This document shows positions 34,420-42,143 of a stretch of DNA of 64,000 nt, in pieces; within the stretch, counting starts at the first letter, position 1; every line of letters begins with the position of its first letter. The DNA is from UBA5342 sp965662645 (lineage in GTDB: Bacteria > Bacteroidota > Bacteroidia > Bacteroidales > UBA5342). Location of the stretch: contig CBFIII010000002.1 in NCBI GenBank assembly GCA_965662645.1, forward strand, positions 1 to 64,000. The letters run 5' to 3'. The notes below the pieces were generated by a model that was given only the letters and a program-made list of their open reading frames with translations, was not told the origin of the DNA and did no database searches. Made by a program: the position numbers and the translations under genes.

Positions 34420-35429
34420 TGAGATTTTGGTTTGATATAATGAATACCCCTCAAGTGCACTTCTTGCTGAGTATAAAAAAGATACTAGATGATGGAACTA
34501 ATCATTTTGAATATACAGCTAGAGAATTCTCTGAAACAGCTAAGCTTTTAAAAAAGAATTTAGATGTGCCATTTGAAACGATTGGAGGGCATCATGGAAA
34601 AAAAAATATTAATAAAATTTTAGGAACTTTTAATCGCTTCTTTAAAGTTTATAAGACCAAGATAAATTATGATATCTCTATCAGTTGTGGTAGCGAAAAT
34701 GCAGTTTGGTCGTCATTTCTGAAGCGAAAAAAGTCCATCTGTTTTGGAGATAATGACACAGCACGTCAATGGACATACGCTCGATTTTGTGATTTTGCTT
34801 TTTTCCCAAATGCTATTTCTAAAGAATTGTTGAATAAGCAAGGACTACACGATGGAAAATTGTACTTGTATAATGGCTATAAAGAAGATTTGTATTTGGC
34901 AGATTATAAGCCAGATGGGTCTTTTATCGAAAGTTTGCCTTTTAAAAAGTATGTTGTAGTACGTCCTGAAAATATTATGGCTAATTATATTCGCAATGGA
35001 GAAGTCGAATCTATTACACCAGCGCTATTAAAAACACTCTCGAAAAATGGTTTCAATGTGCTTTATTTACCCCGATATGAGTTTGATAAAGCTTATGCTG
35101 TTGGTCTAAATAATATATTTATTCCTGATGCTCCAATCAATGGACTTGATGCCTGTTTTTTTTCTGATGCTGTACTTACAGGTGCAGGAACATTTGCACG
35201 CGAAGCTGCTTGTTTAGGCGTGCCTTCTGTTTCATTTTTCGCAGGTAAAACCCTGTTGGCTGTTGATAAAAAAATGATAAAAGATGGGTGGATGTTCTTT
35301 TCGAGGGATGCTGAAGCTATTGTTGACTATATATCAACGACGAACAAAAGGAAAGCGGATCTTTCAAGATCTAAGCAAGTACAACTGGAAGTAAAAGAAC
35401 AATTAGAAAGAGTTATATTGAACTTATAA
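34419..35429 (+). CDS. DUF354 family protein
   Basis: The 336-residue sequence starts FWFDIMNTPQVHFLLSIKKI, the hallmark of DUF354, with ISISCGSENAVWSSFLKRKK and CFGDNDTARQWTYARFCD in mid-protein and TGAGTFAREAACLGVPSVSF near the end. DUF354 proteins have a GT-B/UDP-GlcNAc 2-epimerase-like fold and occur in polysaccharide loci; their reaction is unproven. A WecB-type remnant follows directly after it. Confidence 0.85.
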   Translation: MRFWFDIMNTPQVHFLLSIKKILDDGTNHFEYTAREFSETAKLLKKNLDVPFETIGGHHGKKNINKILGTFNRFFKVYKTKINYDISISCGSENAVWSSFLKRKKSICFGDNDTARQWTYARFCDFAFFPNAISKELLNKQGLHDGKLYLYNGYKEDLYLADYKPDGSFIESLPFKKYVVVRPENIMANYIRNGEVESITPALLKTLSKNGFNVLYLPRYEFDKAYAVGLNNIFIPDAPINGLDACFFSDAVLTGAGTFAREAACLGVPSVSFFAGKTLLAVDKKMIKDGWMFFSRDAEAIVDYISTTNKRKADLSRSKQVQLEVKEQLERVILNL

Positions 35430-35430
35430 T

Positions 35431-35661
35431 ATGAAAATTATATCTGTATTAGGTACGCCATGTTTAACCTTGCGTTGGAATGCCGATTGTCCTGTTACTT
35501 TACGCGAAAATAGTGGGGCTAGTGTATTATTGGGAAATAATGTAGAGTGTATTCGTAATGAATATTGCAGGACCTTAGTTCTGGATCGAAAGCCCGTGCT
35601 TTCTGAACTTTGGGATGGGCATATTGCGGAGCGTTGCTTGGAAACTATTATGAAATTATAG
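35431..35661 (+). pseudogene. UDP-GlcNAc 2-epimerase (WecB-like) with internal deletion
   Basis: The 76-codon frame joins the start of a non-hydrolysing UDP-GlcNAc 2-epimerase (MKIISVLGT, where the family reads GTRP) to the family's C-terminus (PCLTLRWNADCPVTLRENSG, ASVLLGNNVE, WDGHIAERCLETI). About 280 residues, with the whole catalytic centre, are missing, and the reading frame is intact. The shared Gly-Thr at the joint suggests recombination at short homology. The product would not be an epimerase, so UDP-ManNAc cannot be made from this gene. Confidence 0.85.
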
Positions 35662-35662
35662 A

Positions 35663-36463
35663 ATGGACTTTACTATAAAACAATACAGAGAACTTGTCAA
35701 GTCCTTTATGTCTAAGGATTATACTTTTATGACGATGGAAGAGTTTATCGCAGCTCCTGCGTATAAAAAGACTATTGTATTACGTCATGATGTCGATGAA
35801 AAACCGCATAATGCTTTGAAAATTGCTAAGGCAGAGTATGACTTAGGGCTTAAAGCAACCTATTATTTTAGAATAGTGAAAATTAGCAATGACTCGTCAA
35901 TTATTAAAGCGATAGCTGCACTTGGTCATGAGATCGGTTATCATTATGAAGACTATGCTTCTGCGGTAGGAGATTTGGATAAAGCAATTTTTAATTTCAC
36001 TGCGAATTTAGCATATTTTAGAACTTTTTATCCAGTGAAAACTGTTTGTATGCATGGTAGTTCTATGTCAGACTATGATAACAGAACAATGTGGAAATAC
36101 TATTCTTTATCTGATTTTGGTATTATTGGTGAGCCTTATATATCGATTGATTATAAAAAAGTATTTTATTTAACTGATACTGGGATGTGTTGGGATGGAA
36201 ATAAGTATAGTGTTAGAGATTTTGTGAAGAATTATTTTGGGCTTTCTTATCATAGATCGTCTGATATCATTAAGGCTGTCCGAGGGGATACTTTTCCTAC
36301 TTGTGTTGTTTTGCAATCACATACATTATGGACAGACTCTTTTTTTGAATGGTTCATGATTACTATAAGAGAATTTCTTAGAATCAGAATTAAAATGTTT
36401 GTTGTCAAATATCCTCGTCTTAAAGAGTATGCATATAAACTAATCAAGAAGTATAGTACTTAA
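35663..36463 (+). CDS. Polysaccharide-deacetylase-like protein (RHDVD type)
   Basis: The 266-residue protein has the motif VLRHDVDEKPHNALKIA near residue 38 and LGHEIGYHYEDYA near 93 (H-x3-H region), then SVRDFVKNYFG and C-terminal VVLQSHTLW. It resembles the genes at 13581 and 39716 and shares their LGHEIGYHY or LGHDIGLHF block. It has no signal peptide. A role in deacetylating an activated or lipid-linked amino sugar is plausible. The substrate is unknown. Confidence 0.7.
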   Translation: MDFTIKQYRELVKSFMSKDYTFMTMEEFIAAPAYKKTIVLRHDVDEKPHNALKIAKAEYDLGLKATYYFRIVKISNDSSIIKAIAALGHEIGYHYEDYASAVGDLDKAIFNFTANLAYFRTFYPVKTVCMHGSSMSDYDNRTMWKYYSLSDFGIIGEPYISIDYKKVFYLTDTGMCWDGNKYSVRDFVKNYFGLSYHRSSDIIKAVRGDTFPTCVVLQSHTLWTDSFFEWFMITIREFLRIRIKMFVVKYPRLKEYAYKLIKKYST

Positions 36464-36490
36464 AATATTGATTTATTATTTCAAATAGAT

Positions 36491-37036
36491 ATGATTATAA
36501 ATAAAGAATATACCCCAAAGCCCTATTATAACATTAGTGGTAGTTTTGTGGAACAGGCTACAGATGGAGCTAGAAGAAGAAAGGAGAAGAAAGGACAATT
36601 TCTGCTTAAAAAGTTTTATAACGAAATCTTAGAACTCTTAGCTTACAATTGTCCAGTAAATAGTTGGCGTGTGCGCATACATAAATGGCGAGGCGTGAAT
36701 ATTGGAGAACGTGTTTTTATTGGTCGTCGTGTTACCTTAGATCATTCTTATCCAGATTATATTTTTATTGGAGATGATGTTAGTTTGGCAGGTAATAATT
36801 TTGTGTTAACGCATTCAAATCCTTATCCTCATTTTAAAAATACGTTTGAATCTTTTGTTGCTCCTGTTGTTATTGGTAAAGGAGCATGGGTTAGTATTGG
36901 AGCAATGTTATTACCTGGATCATCTCTTGGAGATTATTCCGTGTTAGCCGCAGGGGCAATAGCTACTAAGCCGTTACCTGAAAAAGTAATAGCTGGTGGT
37001 ATACCTGCAAAACCAATTAAAGGAGTTATATTGTGA
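36491..37036 (+). CDS. Left-handed beta-helix O-acetyltransferase (WcaF/CysE-like)
   Basis: The 181-residue protein has NCPVNSWRVRIHKWRGVNIG near residue 54, then hexapeptide coils (IFIGDDVSLAGNNFVLTHSN, VVIGKGAWVSIGAMLLPG) and ends VIAGGIPAKPIKGV. THSNPYP holds a histidine typical of the acetyltransferase active site. It belongs to the maltose/WcaF-like group. It overlaps the deacetylase gene by 4 bases (GTGA), which suggests translational coupling. Confidence 0.8.
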   Translation: MIINKEYTPKPYYNISGSFVEQATDGARRRKEKKGQFLLKKFYNEILELLAYNCPVNSWRVRIHKWRGVNIGERVFIGRRVTLDHSYPDYIFIGDDVSLAGNNFVLTHSNPYPHFKNTFESFVAPVVIGKGAWVSIGAMLLPGSSLGDYSVLAAGAIATKPLPEKVIAGGIPAKPIKGVIL

Positions 37037-37962
37037 AGTTAGATAAAACGTTTGGGTTGATGACTAATGATGTGGAGACCACATCAATATTAAATCATAG
37101 GTTAAGTGATGAAACAGGTGCTCTTGTTGTGAAGCAAGGAATGCCTCGTCTTCTTGATTTGTATGAGAAGTATAATGTCAAAGCTACTTTTTTCTTTACT
37201 GGTCATATTGCCAAGAAATATCCAGAAGTAGTAAAGATGATTTTACCTTATGGTCATGAAGTGGGTTCACATGGATTGACTCATGAAGTTAATCAGGCAT
37301 TTGATGTTTTATCTCTTGATGAACAAATTAGTCAATTAAAACAGTCAAAATCAATTCTTGAAGATATTAGTGGGGAAGAAGTTATCTCATTTCGAGCTCC
37401 TGCTGCTAGGGTTAATAATAATATTCCGATAGCGCTAGAAGAATCAGGATATAAGATAGATAGTTCTATTTCGTCACAAAGATTAGATATGTTCTTGTCT
37501 TTTGGCTCATTAAAGAAATTGAATTGGCTTACTACTCCACGTAATCCTTATTTTGCTGACTTTCAAAACATTTTTCGTAAAGGTGATTCTTCTATTTTAG
37601 AAATTCCTATCTCAGCCCTTGGTTTTCCATATATTGGAACTTTTATGAGAATAGCACCAGCTATAAATCGAATGACTCGTACTCTCTTAAGTTTGGAAAG
37701 CAAATGTACTCATCGTCCTTTTGTTTTTCTTACACATCCTAATGAGTTTATTAATGAAGAGAGGAGTGACGATGACATAGAACGAAGAGCTAAAAACTAC
37801 TTGTCATATCTTTTGGGAGATGTGTTGAGGCATTATCTTAAAGTGAAAAATTTAGGAGAAGAAGCTCTTCCTCTTCTAGAACGTGAATTGATATATTTTC
37901 AGAAAAAAGGGATTGAAATGACGACTTGTAAGGAGATATACAAGAAACATGTAGAATTATAA
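37033..37962 (+). CDS. NodB-like polysaccharide deacetylase
   Basis: The 309-residue protein starts at GTG 37033, overlapping the previous stop as GTGA. It has LMTNDVETTS (acidic pair near residue 12), VKATFFFTGHIAKKYP near 48, LPYGHEVGSHGLTHEV near 75 (the H-x3-H metal site) and ISFRAPAARVNNN near 117. These are standard carbohydrate-esterase-4 motifs. Most relatives remove acetyl groups from amino sugars. No signal peptide is visible, so a cytoplasmic precursor may be the substrate. Confidence 0.85.
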   Translation: MKLDKTFGLMTNDVETTSILNHRLSDETGALVVKQGMPRLLDLYEKYNVKATFFFTGHIAKKYPEVVKMILPYGHEVGSHGLTHEVNQAFDVLSLDEQISQLKQSKSILEDISGEEVISFRAPAARVNNNIPIALEESGYKIDSSISSQRLDMFLSFGSLKKLNWLTTPRNPYFADFQNIFRKGDSSILEIPISALGFPYIGTFMRIAPAINRMTRTLLSLESKCTHRPFVFLTHPNEFINEERSDDDIERRAKNYLSYLLGDVLRHYLKVKNLGEEALPLLERELIYFQKKGIEMTTCKEIYKKHVEL

Positions 37963-37998
37963 TACCTTTGTTATTAAGAAAACCGTTAAAATAAAAAG

Positions 37999-39003
37999 AT
38001 GAAACAGTTAGTTAGAAATGTTAGAATTTTAGGAACAGGATCATATACTCCTGAAAAGATTTATACTAATGAGTATCTTGCAACAGTAGTAGATACTACA
38101 AGTGATTGGATATATAATAATTTAGGAATCAAAGAACGACATATAGCAGATGATAATCAGACGACAAGTGATCTTGCTTATGAAGCTGGTAAAAGAGCTA
38201 TTAAAGATTCTGGTTTATCTTTAGATGATATAGATCTTATTATAGTCGCAACTTCTACTCCTGATCGTTTAGCTCCTTCTACTGCTGCTATTTTGCAGGA
38301 TAAGTTGCAAACATATAGTGCCGTAGCTTTTGATATTGCAGCGGTATGTTCAGGTTTTTTATATGCTATGTCAGTTGCTTCTCAGTTTATAGCCAGTGGT
38401 GTTTATGATAATGTATTAGTTGTAGGGGCAGACACATTTTCAAAGATAACAAATTGGAAGCGTAGAGATTGTGTCTTTTTTGGTGATGGAGCAGGAGCTG
38501 CTGTATTAACTTCGGCAGAAAGTGATAATGGTTTTATTGCTTTCCGTTTATATACTGATGGAAGAGGGAAGGATAATTTTACTATACCAGCTGGTGGTTC
38601 TGAGATGCCCGCATCAAAGGAAACGATTGAAAAAGGGTTGCATTATTTTAAAATGAATGGGAAAGCTGTTTATGAAACTGCAACCAAAGTACTTCCTCAT
38701 GCTATTTCTCAGGTCCTAGAAGATGCTAATTTAACTATCGATGATATTGATTTGATGATACCTCACCAGCCCAGTATTGGGATATTAAAAAAGACGGCGG
38801 AGATTATTGGCTTGCCCTTTGAAAAAGTAATGACAAATATGGATAAGTATGCTAATACTTCTAGTGGTACTATTCCTATAATGTTAGATGAAGCTTGTAA
38901 AAGTGGAAGAATAAAGGATGGTGATACGATCCTTTTTGCTGCTGTGGGTAGTGGTTGGACTTATGGTGCTGGAATTATTAAATGGTCATCAGAAAAAAAA
39001 TAA
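37999..39003 (+). CDS. FabH-like 3-oxoacyl-ACP synthase III
   Basis: The 334-residue thiolase-fold enzyme has the catalytic triad C117 (AAVCSGF), H256 (MIPHQPS) and N286 (YANTSSG), as in FabH. It condenses acyl-CoA with malonyl-ACP, or catalyses a related C-C or acyl transfer. With the SDR immediately downstream and no acyl carrier protein gene nearby, it probably makes an unusual acyl group, such as a hydroxyacyl chain, for a glycan acyltransferase. It may use the general ACP of fatty-acid synthesis. Confidence 0.88.
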   Translation: MKQLVRNVRILGTGSYTPEKIYTNEYLATVVDTTSDWIYNNLGIKERHIADDNQTTSDLAYEAGKRAIKDSGLSLDDIDLIIVATSTPDRLAPSTAAILQDKLQTYSAVAFDIAAVCSGFLYAMSVASQFIASGVYDNVLVVGADTFSKITNWKRRDCVFFGDGAGAAVLTSAESDNGFIAFRLYTDGRGKDNFTIPAGGSEMPASKETIEKGLHYFKMNGKAVYETATKVLPHAISQVLEDANLTIDDIDLMIPHQPSIGILKKTAEIIGLPFEKVMTNMDKYANTSSGTIPIMLDEACKSGRIKDGDTILFAAVGSGWTYGAGIIKWSSEKK

Positions 39004-39693
39004 ATGGGAAAAGTATTTATTATAACAGGGGCATCAAGAGGTTTAGGAGCATTTATTTTTAATCATTATAAAACTAAGGGTTTCGAGATATATGGCACCT
39101 ATAATTCGTCTAAAATTGTGCTTGATGATAAATGCTTCTCAAAGGTGAATGTTGCTTCTGATGATGAGGTGTTAACATGGATTAAGTCATTGCCTTTAGA
39201 TGGTAAATCAATAGTACTTATTAATTGTGCTGGCATATCTTATAATGCATTTGCTCACAAGTGTGATACAGAAAAATGGTCTGAAGTAATAGATGTTAAT
39301 CTAAAAGGAACTTTTTATACCATTAATGCAGTTTTACCATTGATGAGGAATGTTTTATATGGTAGGATTATTAATTTTTCGTCTGTGGTAGCTCAGAAAG
39401 GAGCGATTGGCACAAGTTCGTATGCTGCATCAAAAGCTGCACTTTGGGGCTTAGCTAAAACTATTTCATTAGAGAACGCTTCTAAAGGGATATCAATAAA
39501 CTCTCTAAACTTAGGTTATATGGAGGCTGGCATGATAGAACAAATACCGCAAGGTATGTTAGATGATATTATTGCTCAGATTCCTATGAAAAGACTTGGT
39601 GATTTGAATTCAATAATATCTTCAATTGATTATTTAATCAACAATGAGTATATAACAGGTTCTTCCATTGATCTGAGTGGTGGTTTGATTTAA
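39004..39693 (+). CDS. Short-chain dehydrogenase/reductase (FabG-like)
   Basis: This is a classical SDR of 229 residues with the TGASRGLG cofactor motif at 8-15, NCAGIS near 78, and the catalytic S...Y-x3-K (NFSSVVAQ, then SSYAASKAAL) near 124-146. It starts one base after the FabH-like stop codon. Together they could form a 3-oxoacyl synthesis and reduction pair, giving a 3-hydroxyacyl group. It is somewhat shorter than FabG but appears complete (ends ITGSSIDLSGGLI). Confidence 0.85.
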   Translation: MGKVFIITGASRGLGAFIFNHYKTKGFEIYGTYNSSKIVLDDKCFSKVNVASDDEVLTWIKSLPLDGKSIVLINCAGISYNAFAHKCDTEKWSEVIDVNLKGTFYTINAVLPLMRNVLYGRIINFSSVVAQKGAIGTSSYAASKAALWGLAKTISLENASKGISINSLNLGYMEAGMIEQIPQGMLDDIIAQIPMKRLGDLNSIISSIDYLINNEYITGSSIDLSGGLI

Positions 39694-39715
39694 AGCAATA
39701 TCTTTGGGTTTTTCT

Positions 39716-40582
39716 ATGGACTTCACTCCCCAAATACAACTTCGATTATTACAAGTCTTACAACAGGCCGACTATCACTTTATCACCTTTCGGGAATATT
39801 GTGAAGGGCAACGTTATGATAAGTTCGTGATACTACGCCATGATGTAGAAAAACATTATGATAAAGCGTTGGCTATGGCTAAGGCAGAGCACCAACTTAA
39901 TATTAGGGGAAGTTATTATTTTCGTTTTACTTCTCACTATTCAGTAGAGGTGGTGAAACAAATTGCCGCTTTAGGGCATGAGGTAGGTTATCATTATGAT
40001 GATTTGTCATTTTGTAAGGGAAATGTAACGCAAGCATTTAAGCGTTTTGAAAATAATATAAAACAGTTAAGAACCATAGCAGAGGTAAAGACCATAGCTA
40101 TGGAGGGCGCACCACGTTCTAAGTATGATAACAAAGACCTCTGGCAAGAAAACAACTACCGTGATTACGCTCTCATCGGCGAGCCCTATTTTGATGCTGA
40201 TTTTGATGATTTGTTTTATTTGACCGATACGGGTCGCCGTTGGGATGGCTGGAAAGTCAGTGTGCGTGATAAAGTCCCTCAGCAAGCGCAATGGGTGAAA
40301 GATGGATTGGTGTTTCACTCTACTGAGGATATTATAGATGCCTTGCGCTTCGACTCCGCTCAGCGACCTCGCTTCGACTCCGTGGTTGCTGAGCGCAGTC
40401 GAAGTACTCAGCGACCTCGCACGGTTTCTGCTCAGGGATCTCTCTGCTCAGGGACCTTGCCTGATAAGATAATGATGACCTTCCACCCACAACGTTGGCA
40501 TAACAAAGCTCTTCCTTGGTTTAAGGAATTGGTATTGCAGAATGCTAAGAATGTGGTAAAGCGTTTTCTTTTGCGTCGTTAG
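39716..40582 (+). CDS. Polysaccharide-deacetylase-like protein with inserted repeat
   Basis: This 288-residue protein contains the RHDVEKHYDKALAMAKAEHQ block near 40 and LGHEVGYHYDDLSF near 91, as in 13581 and 35663. ATG 39716 is chosen; TTG 39704 is in the upstream leader. Residues about 211-247 (FDSAQRPRFDS, ERSRSTQRPR and neighbours) have no counterpart in the family. They are encoded by copies of the CTTCGACTCCGCTCAGCGACC-like repeat (40347-40454). The frame continues into the normal C-terminus IMMTFHPQRWHNKALPW. The insertion preserves the frame but probably adds a surface loop. Confidence 0.75.
   Translation: MDFTPQIQLRLLQVLQQADYHFITFREYCEGQRYDKFVILRHDVEKHYDKALAMAKAEHQLNIRGSYYFRFTSHYSVEVVKQIAALGHEVGYHYDDLSFCKGNVTQAFKRFENNIKQLRTIAEVKTIAMEGAPRSKYDNKDLWQENNYRDYALIGEPYFDADFDDLFYLTDTGRRWDGWKVSVRDKVPQQAQWVKDGLVFHSTEDIIDALRFDSAQRPRFDSVVAERSRSTQRPRTVSAQGSLCSGTLPDKIMMTFHPQRWHNKALPWFKELVLQNAKNVVKRFLLRR
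40347..40454 (+). repeat. In-gene repeat cluster (TCGACT-CGCTCAG type)
   Basis: Direct and inverted copies of CGACTCCGCTCAGCGACCTC (continuing GCTTCGACTC), their complement TGAGCGCAGTCGAAG, and shorter variants with CTCAGGGAC occur in this 108-bp stretch. Related pieces appear outside genes near 44131 and 46495. In this gene the array lies in the coding region. Confidence 0.85.
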
Positions 40583-40615
40583 GGCTTTGGTTTATTGAGT
40601 AACTGAAAAGATGAT

Positions 40616-40644
40616 GTTGATTAAAGTTAAAATGGATACCTTTG
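40616..40644 (+). promoter_or_regulatory. Candidate sigma-ABfr promoter before the VanZ-like gene
   Basis: A TACCTTTG box (TAnnTTTG) at 40637-40644 lies 39 bp before the VanZ ATG. The upstream element is a poor match (GTTG at 40616-40619, spacing 17). Confidence 0.4.
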
Positions 40645-40682
40645 AGCCTTATTAAACGCCCTATAAACATCATTTAAAACGT

Positions 40683-41057
40683 ATGTTAAAGACCGTAAAG
40701 AATAAATACATCCTGATAAGTTATTTGGTTGTTTTGTTGCTGCTCACTGTATTGCCATTAAATTCTAGTCATGGCAGTCTGAATAATACTTATGTGTTAG
40801 AGGTGCGTCTCGATTATCTTCTGCATTTTCTTATTTATCTCCCCATTGTCTTTTTGATGTCGCATAGCTTTCGTTTTTGGCTGGCTGTATTGTTTTCTTT
40901 TGTCTTTGCCGCAGGGATGGAAGTCCTACAATTGGTGGTGCCTTATCGTTCCTTTAATGTCAATGATCTTTTTGCTAACTTTTTGGCTTGTATTTTGTCT
41001 TTGGTGGTGGTGATGGGGATTCGTTATTTTAGATTTAAATCTGCTTCTCGTTTGTAA
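40683..41057 (+). CDS. VanZ-like family membrane protein
   Basis: The 124-residue protein has four hydrophobic segments and the typical VanZ-like sequence around KYILISYLVVLLLLTVLPLN, with DYLLHFLIYLPIVFLM and MEVLQLVVPYRSFNVNDLFAN (the latter including the conserved E-x-x-Q and R-x-F/D-x-x-D motif). The role of the family outside glycopeptide resistance is unknown. It lies 100 bp after the last deacetylase-like gene and has its own candidate promoter. Confidence 0.85.
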   Translation: MLKTVKNKYILISYLVVLLLLTVLPLNSSHGSLNNTYVLEVRLDYLLHFLIYLPIVFLMSHSFRFWLAVLFSFVFAAGMEVLQLVVPYRSFNVNDLFANFLACILSLVVVMGIRYFRFKSASRL

Positions 41058-41640
41058 CTTGGGGGTGTTGGTTGTATCTGCGATGCTTTTTTTCGTTGGT
41101 GATGATTTGTATCTGTAGTTGTTTTTATTCGTTTGGGGCTTGTTAGCCCTTGTTTGGCGAAGCGTCTTTCGCTTCGTCGTTGTTAAAAGCAAGTCTCCTG
41201 ACTTGCAATATACAGATGCTTCTGTTCGTGGTCATATATCACCACAATCAAATTTTATCTTCAAATGCTCTACAGCTTCTTTACTTCTAGATGTTTGTGG
41301 TTCGCATTTTTCTGTTATTCGTAACAATTAACCACGGGCTTCACCCGTGGCTACCATAATGGTACCCCTCTGGGGTACTTCGTTTGTGCTACAGGCTATT
41401 ACGTTTAATATTATGTAGTTTTCGGTAAAATAAATTTTCTTAAAAATTATATGGTGAATAAAACTATTCGTTGGTGAGGATTTTTACTTTGTAATTGGAG
41501 ATGTTTTTATTTTGTAGTTTATTGAAATATATAAAATGACGAATAACGTGAACTTATAACTTACAACTTATAACTTATAACTCTATTGAGAGCGAGCTCT
41601 CTACGCTGAGGTTTATTACAAAAGCGATGGGTTTTCTTGT
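41058..41640 (+). repeat. Intergenic repeat block (REP-like composite)
   Basis: This block has no gene. It contains GTTTGGGGCTTGT (near 41131), a GCGAAGCG/CGCTTCG palindrome near 41157, GCAAG/CTTGC arms near 41190, the GCTCTACAGCTTCTTTACTT body (from about 41269), the CCACGGG/CCCGTGG hairpin at 41332-41350 and the GTACCCC/GGGGTAC hairpin near 41364, in the same order as the copy near 46430-46760. From about 41551 to 41590 there is an AACTTATAAC-type tract. Short reading frames here are translations of the repeat. Confidence 0.85.
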
Positions 41641-41961
41641 TTTTTCGTGACTTTAATGGGGATTACTTGCAGTGATCCGCTCGGACGTACGAAGTCTATA
41701 ACAAGAAATGCCAGTCTTGCAGACTGGCACTTTTTTATGCTCATCCGCTTAAGAGAGCGAGCTCTCTACGCTGCTGAGGTTTATTACAAAAGAGTTTATT
41801 ATATGATGGGTTTCCTTGTTCTTCCGTGACTCCAACGGGATTACCTGCGGTGATCCGCTCGGACGTACGAAGTCTATAACAAAAAAGCAATCTGTCTTGC
41901 AGACAGATTATTTTTTATGCCCCTCCACAAATGAGAGCGAGCTCTCTTTGTTGAGGTGCAT
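41641..41961. repeat. Two tandem units with tRNA-3'-end-like ends and terminator hairpins
   Basis: Two similar units (about 41580-41750 and 41755-41960) each contain a GAGAGCGAGCTCTC palindrome, a segment GATCCGCTCGGACGTACGAA running on to GTCTATAAC, and a GTGACTCCAACGGGATTAC-like end. The complement of that end matches the last 13-15 bases of the tRNA-Arg gene at 42005. Each unit closes with a hairpin followed by T residues: GCCAGTC/GACTGGC at 41710-41736 and AATCTGTC/GACAGATT at 41889-41916. They may be degenerate copies of a tRNA 3' end or failed terminator duplications. Confidence 0.55.
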
Positions 41962-41994
41962 AAAAAAAACTCATCAAACGATGAGTTCTTTTTT
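41962..41994 (-). terminator. Bidirectional terminator after tRNA-Arg
   Basis: An AACTCATC/GATGAGTT hairpin (41968-41975 and 41980-41987) has an A-run before it and a T-run after it on the + strand. On the minus strand, downstream of tRNA-Arg, it forms a hairpin followed by U residues, a typical intrinsic terminator. Confidence 0.8.
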
Positions 41995-42004
41995 GTCACT
42001 TTAG

Positions 42005-42076
42005 TGACTCCAACGGGACTCGAACCCATATCATCAGAACCGGAATCTAACATTCTATCCATTGAACTATGGAGCC
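42005..42076 (-). tRNA. tRNA-Arg (anticodon CCG)
   Basis: The minus strand folds as a tRNA of 72 bases. The acceptor arms are GGCTCCA and TGGAGTC with discriminator A, the D stem is GTTC/GAAT, the anticodon stem is TTAGA/TCTGA with loop TTCCGGT (anticodon CCG, arginine), and the T arm is ATGGG-TTCGAGT-CCCGT. CCA is not encoded. The terminator at 41962-41994 lies downstream. Confidence 0.95.
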
Positions 42077-42105
42077 ATAAGGTCTTATGGTGCTTATAAG
42101 AAGCG

Positions 42106-42137
42106 CAAAAATAGGTGTTCCTTTATCAATAAACAAA
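42106..42137 (-). promoter_or_regulatory. Sigma-ABfr promoter of tRNA-Arg
   Basis: On the minus strand TTTG (42134-42137) is 20 bases upstream of TATTTTTG (42106-42113), which lies 30 bases before the tRNA. This fits the TTTG-N19-TAnnTTTG consensus with one extra base of spacing. Confidence 0.75.
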
Positions 42138-42143
42138 TATCTC

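Noticed and set aside
41119..42062. Short frames of 60-88 codons between the VanZ-like gene and the tRNA
   Set aside because: They read the repeats and tandem units; none has a start, length or sequence typical of a gene.
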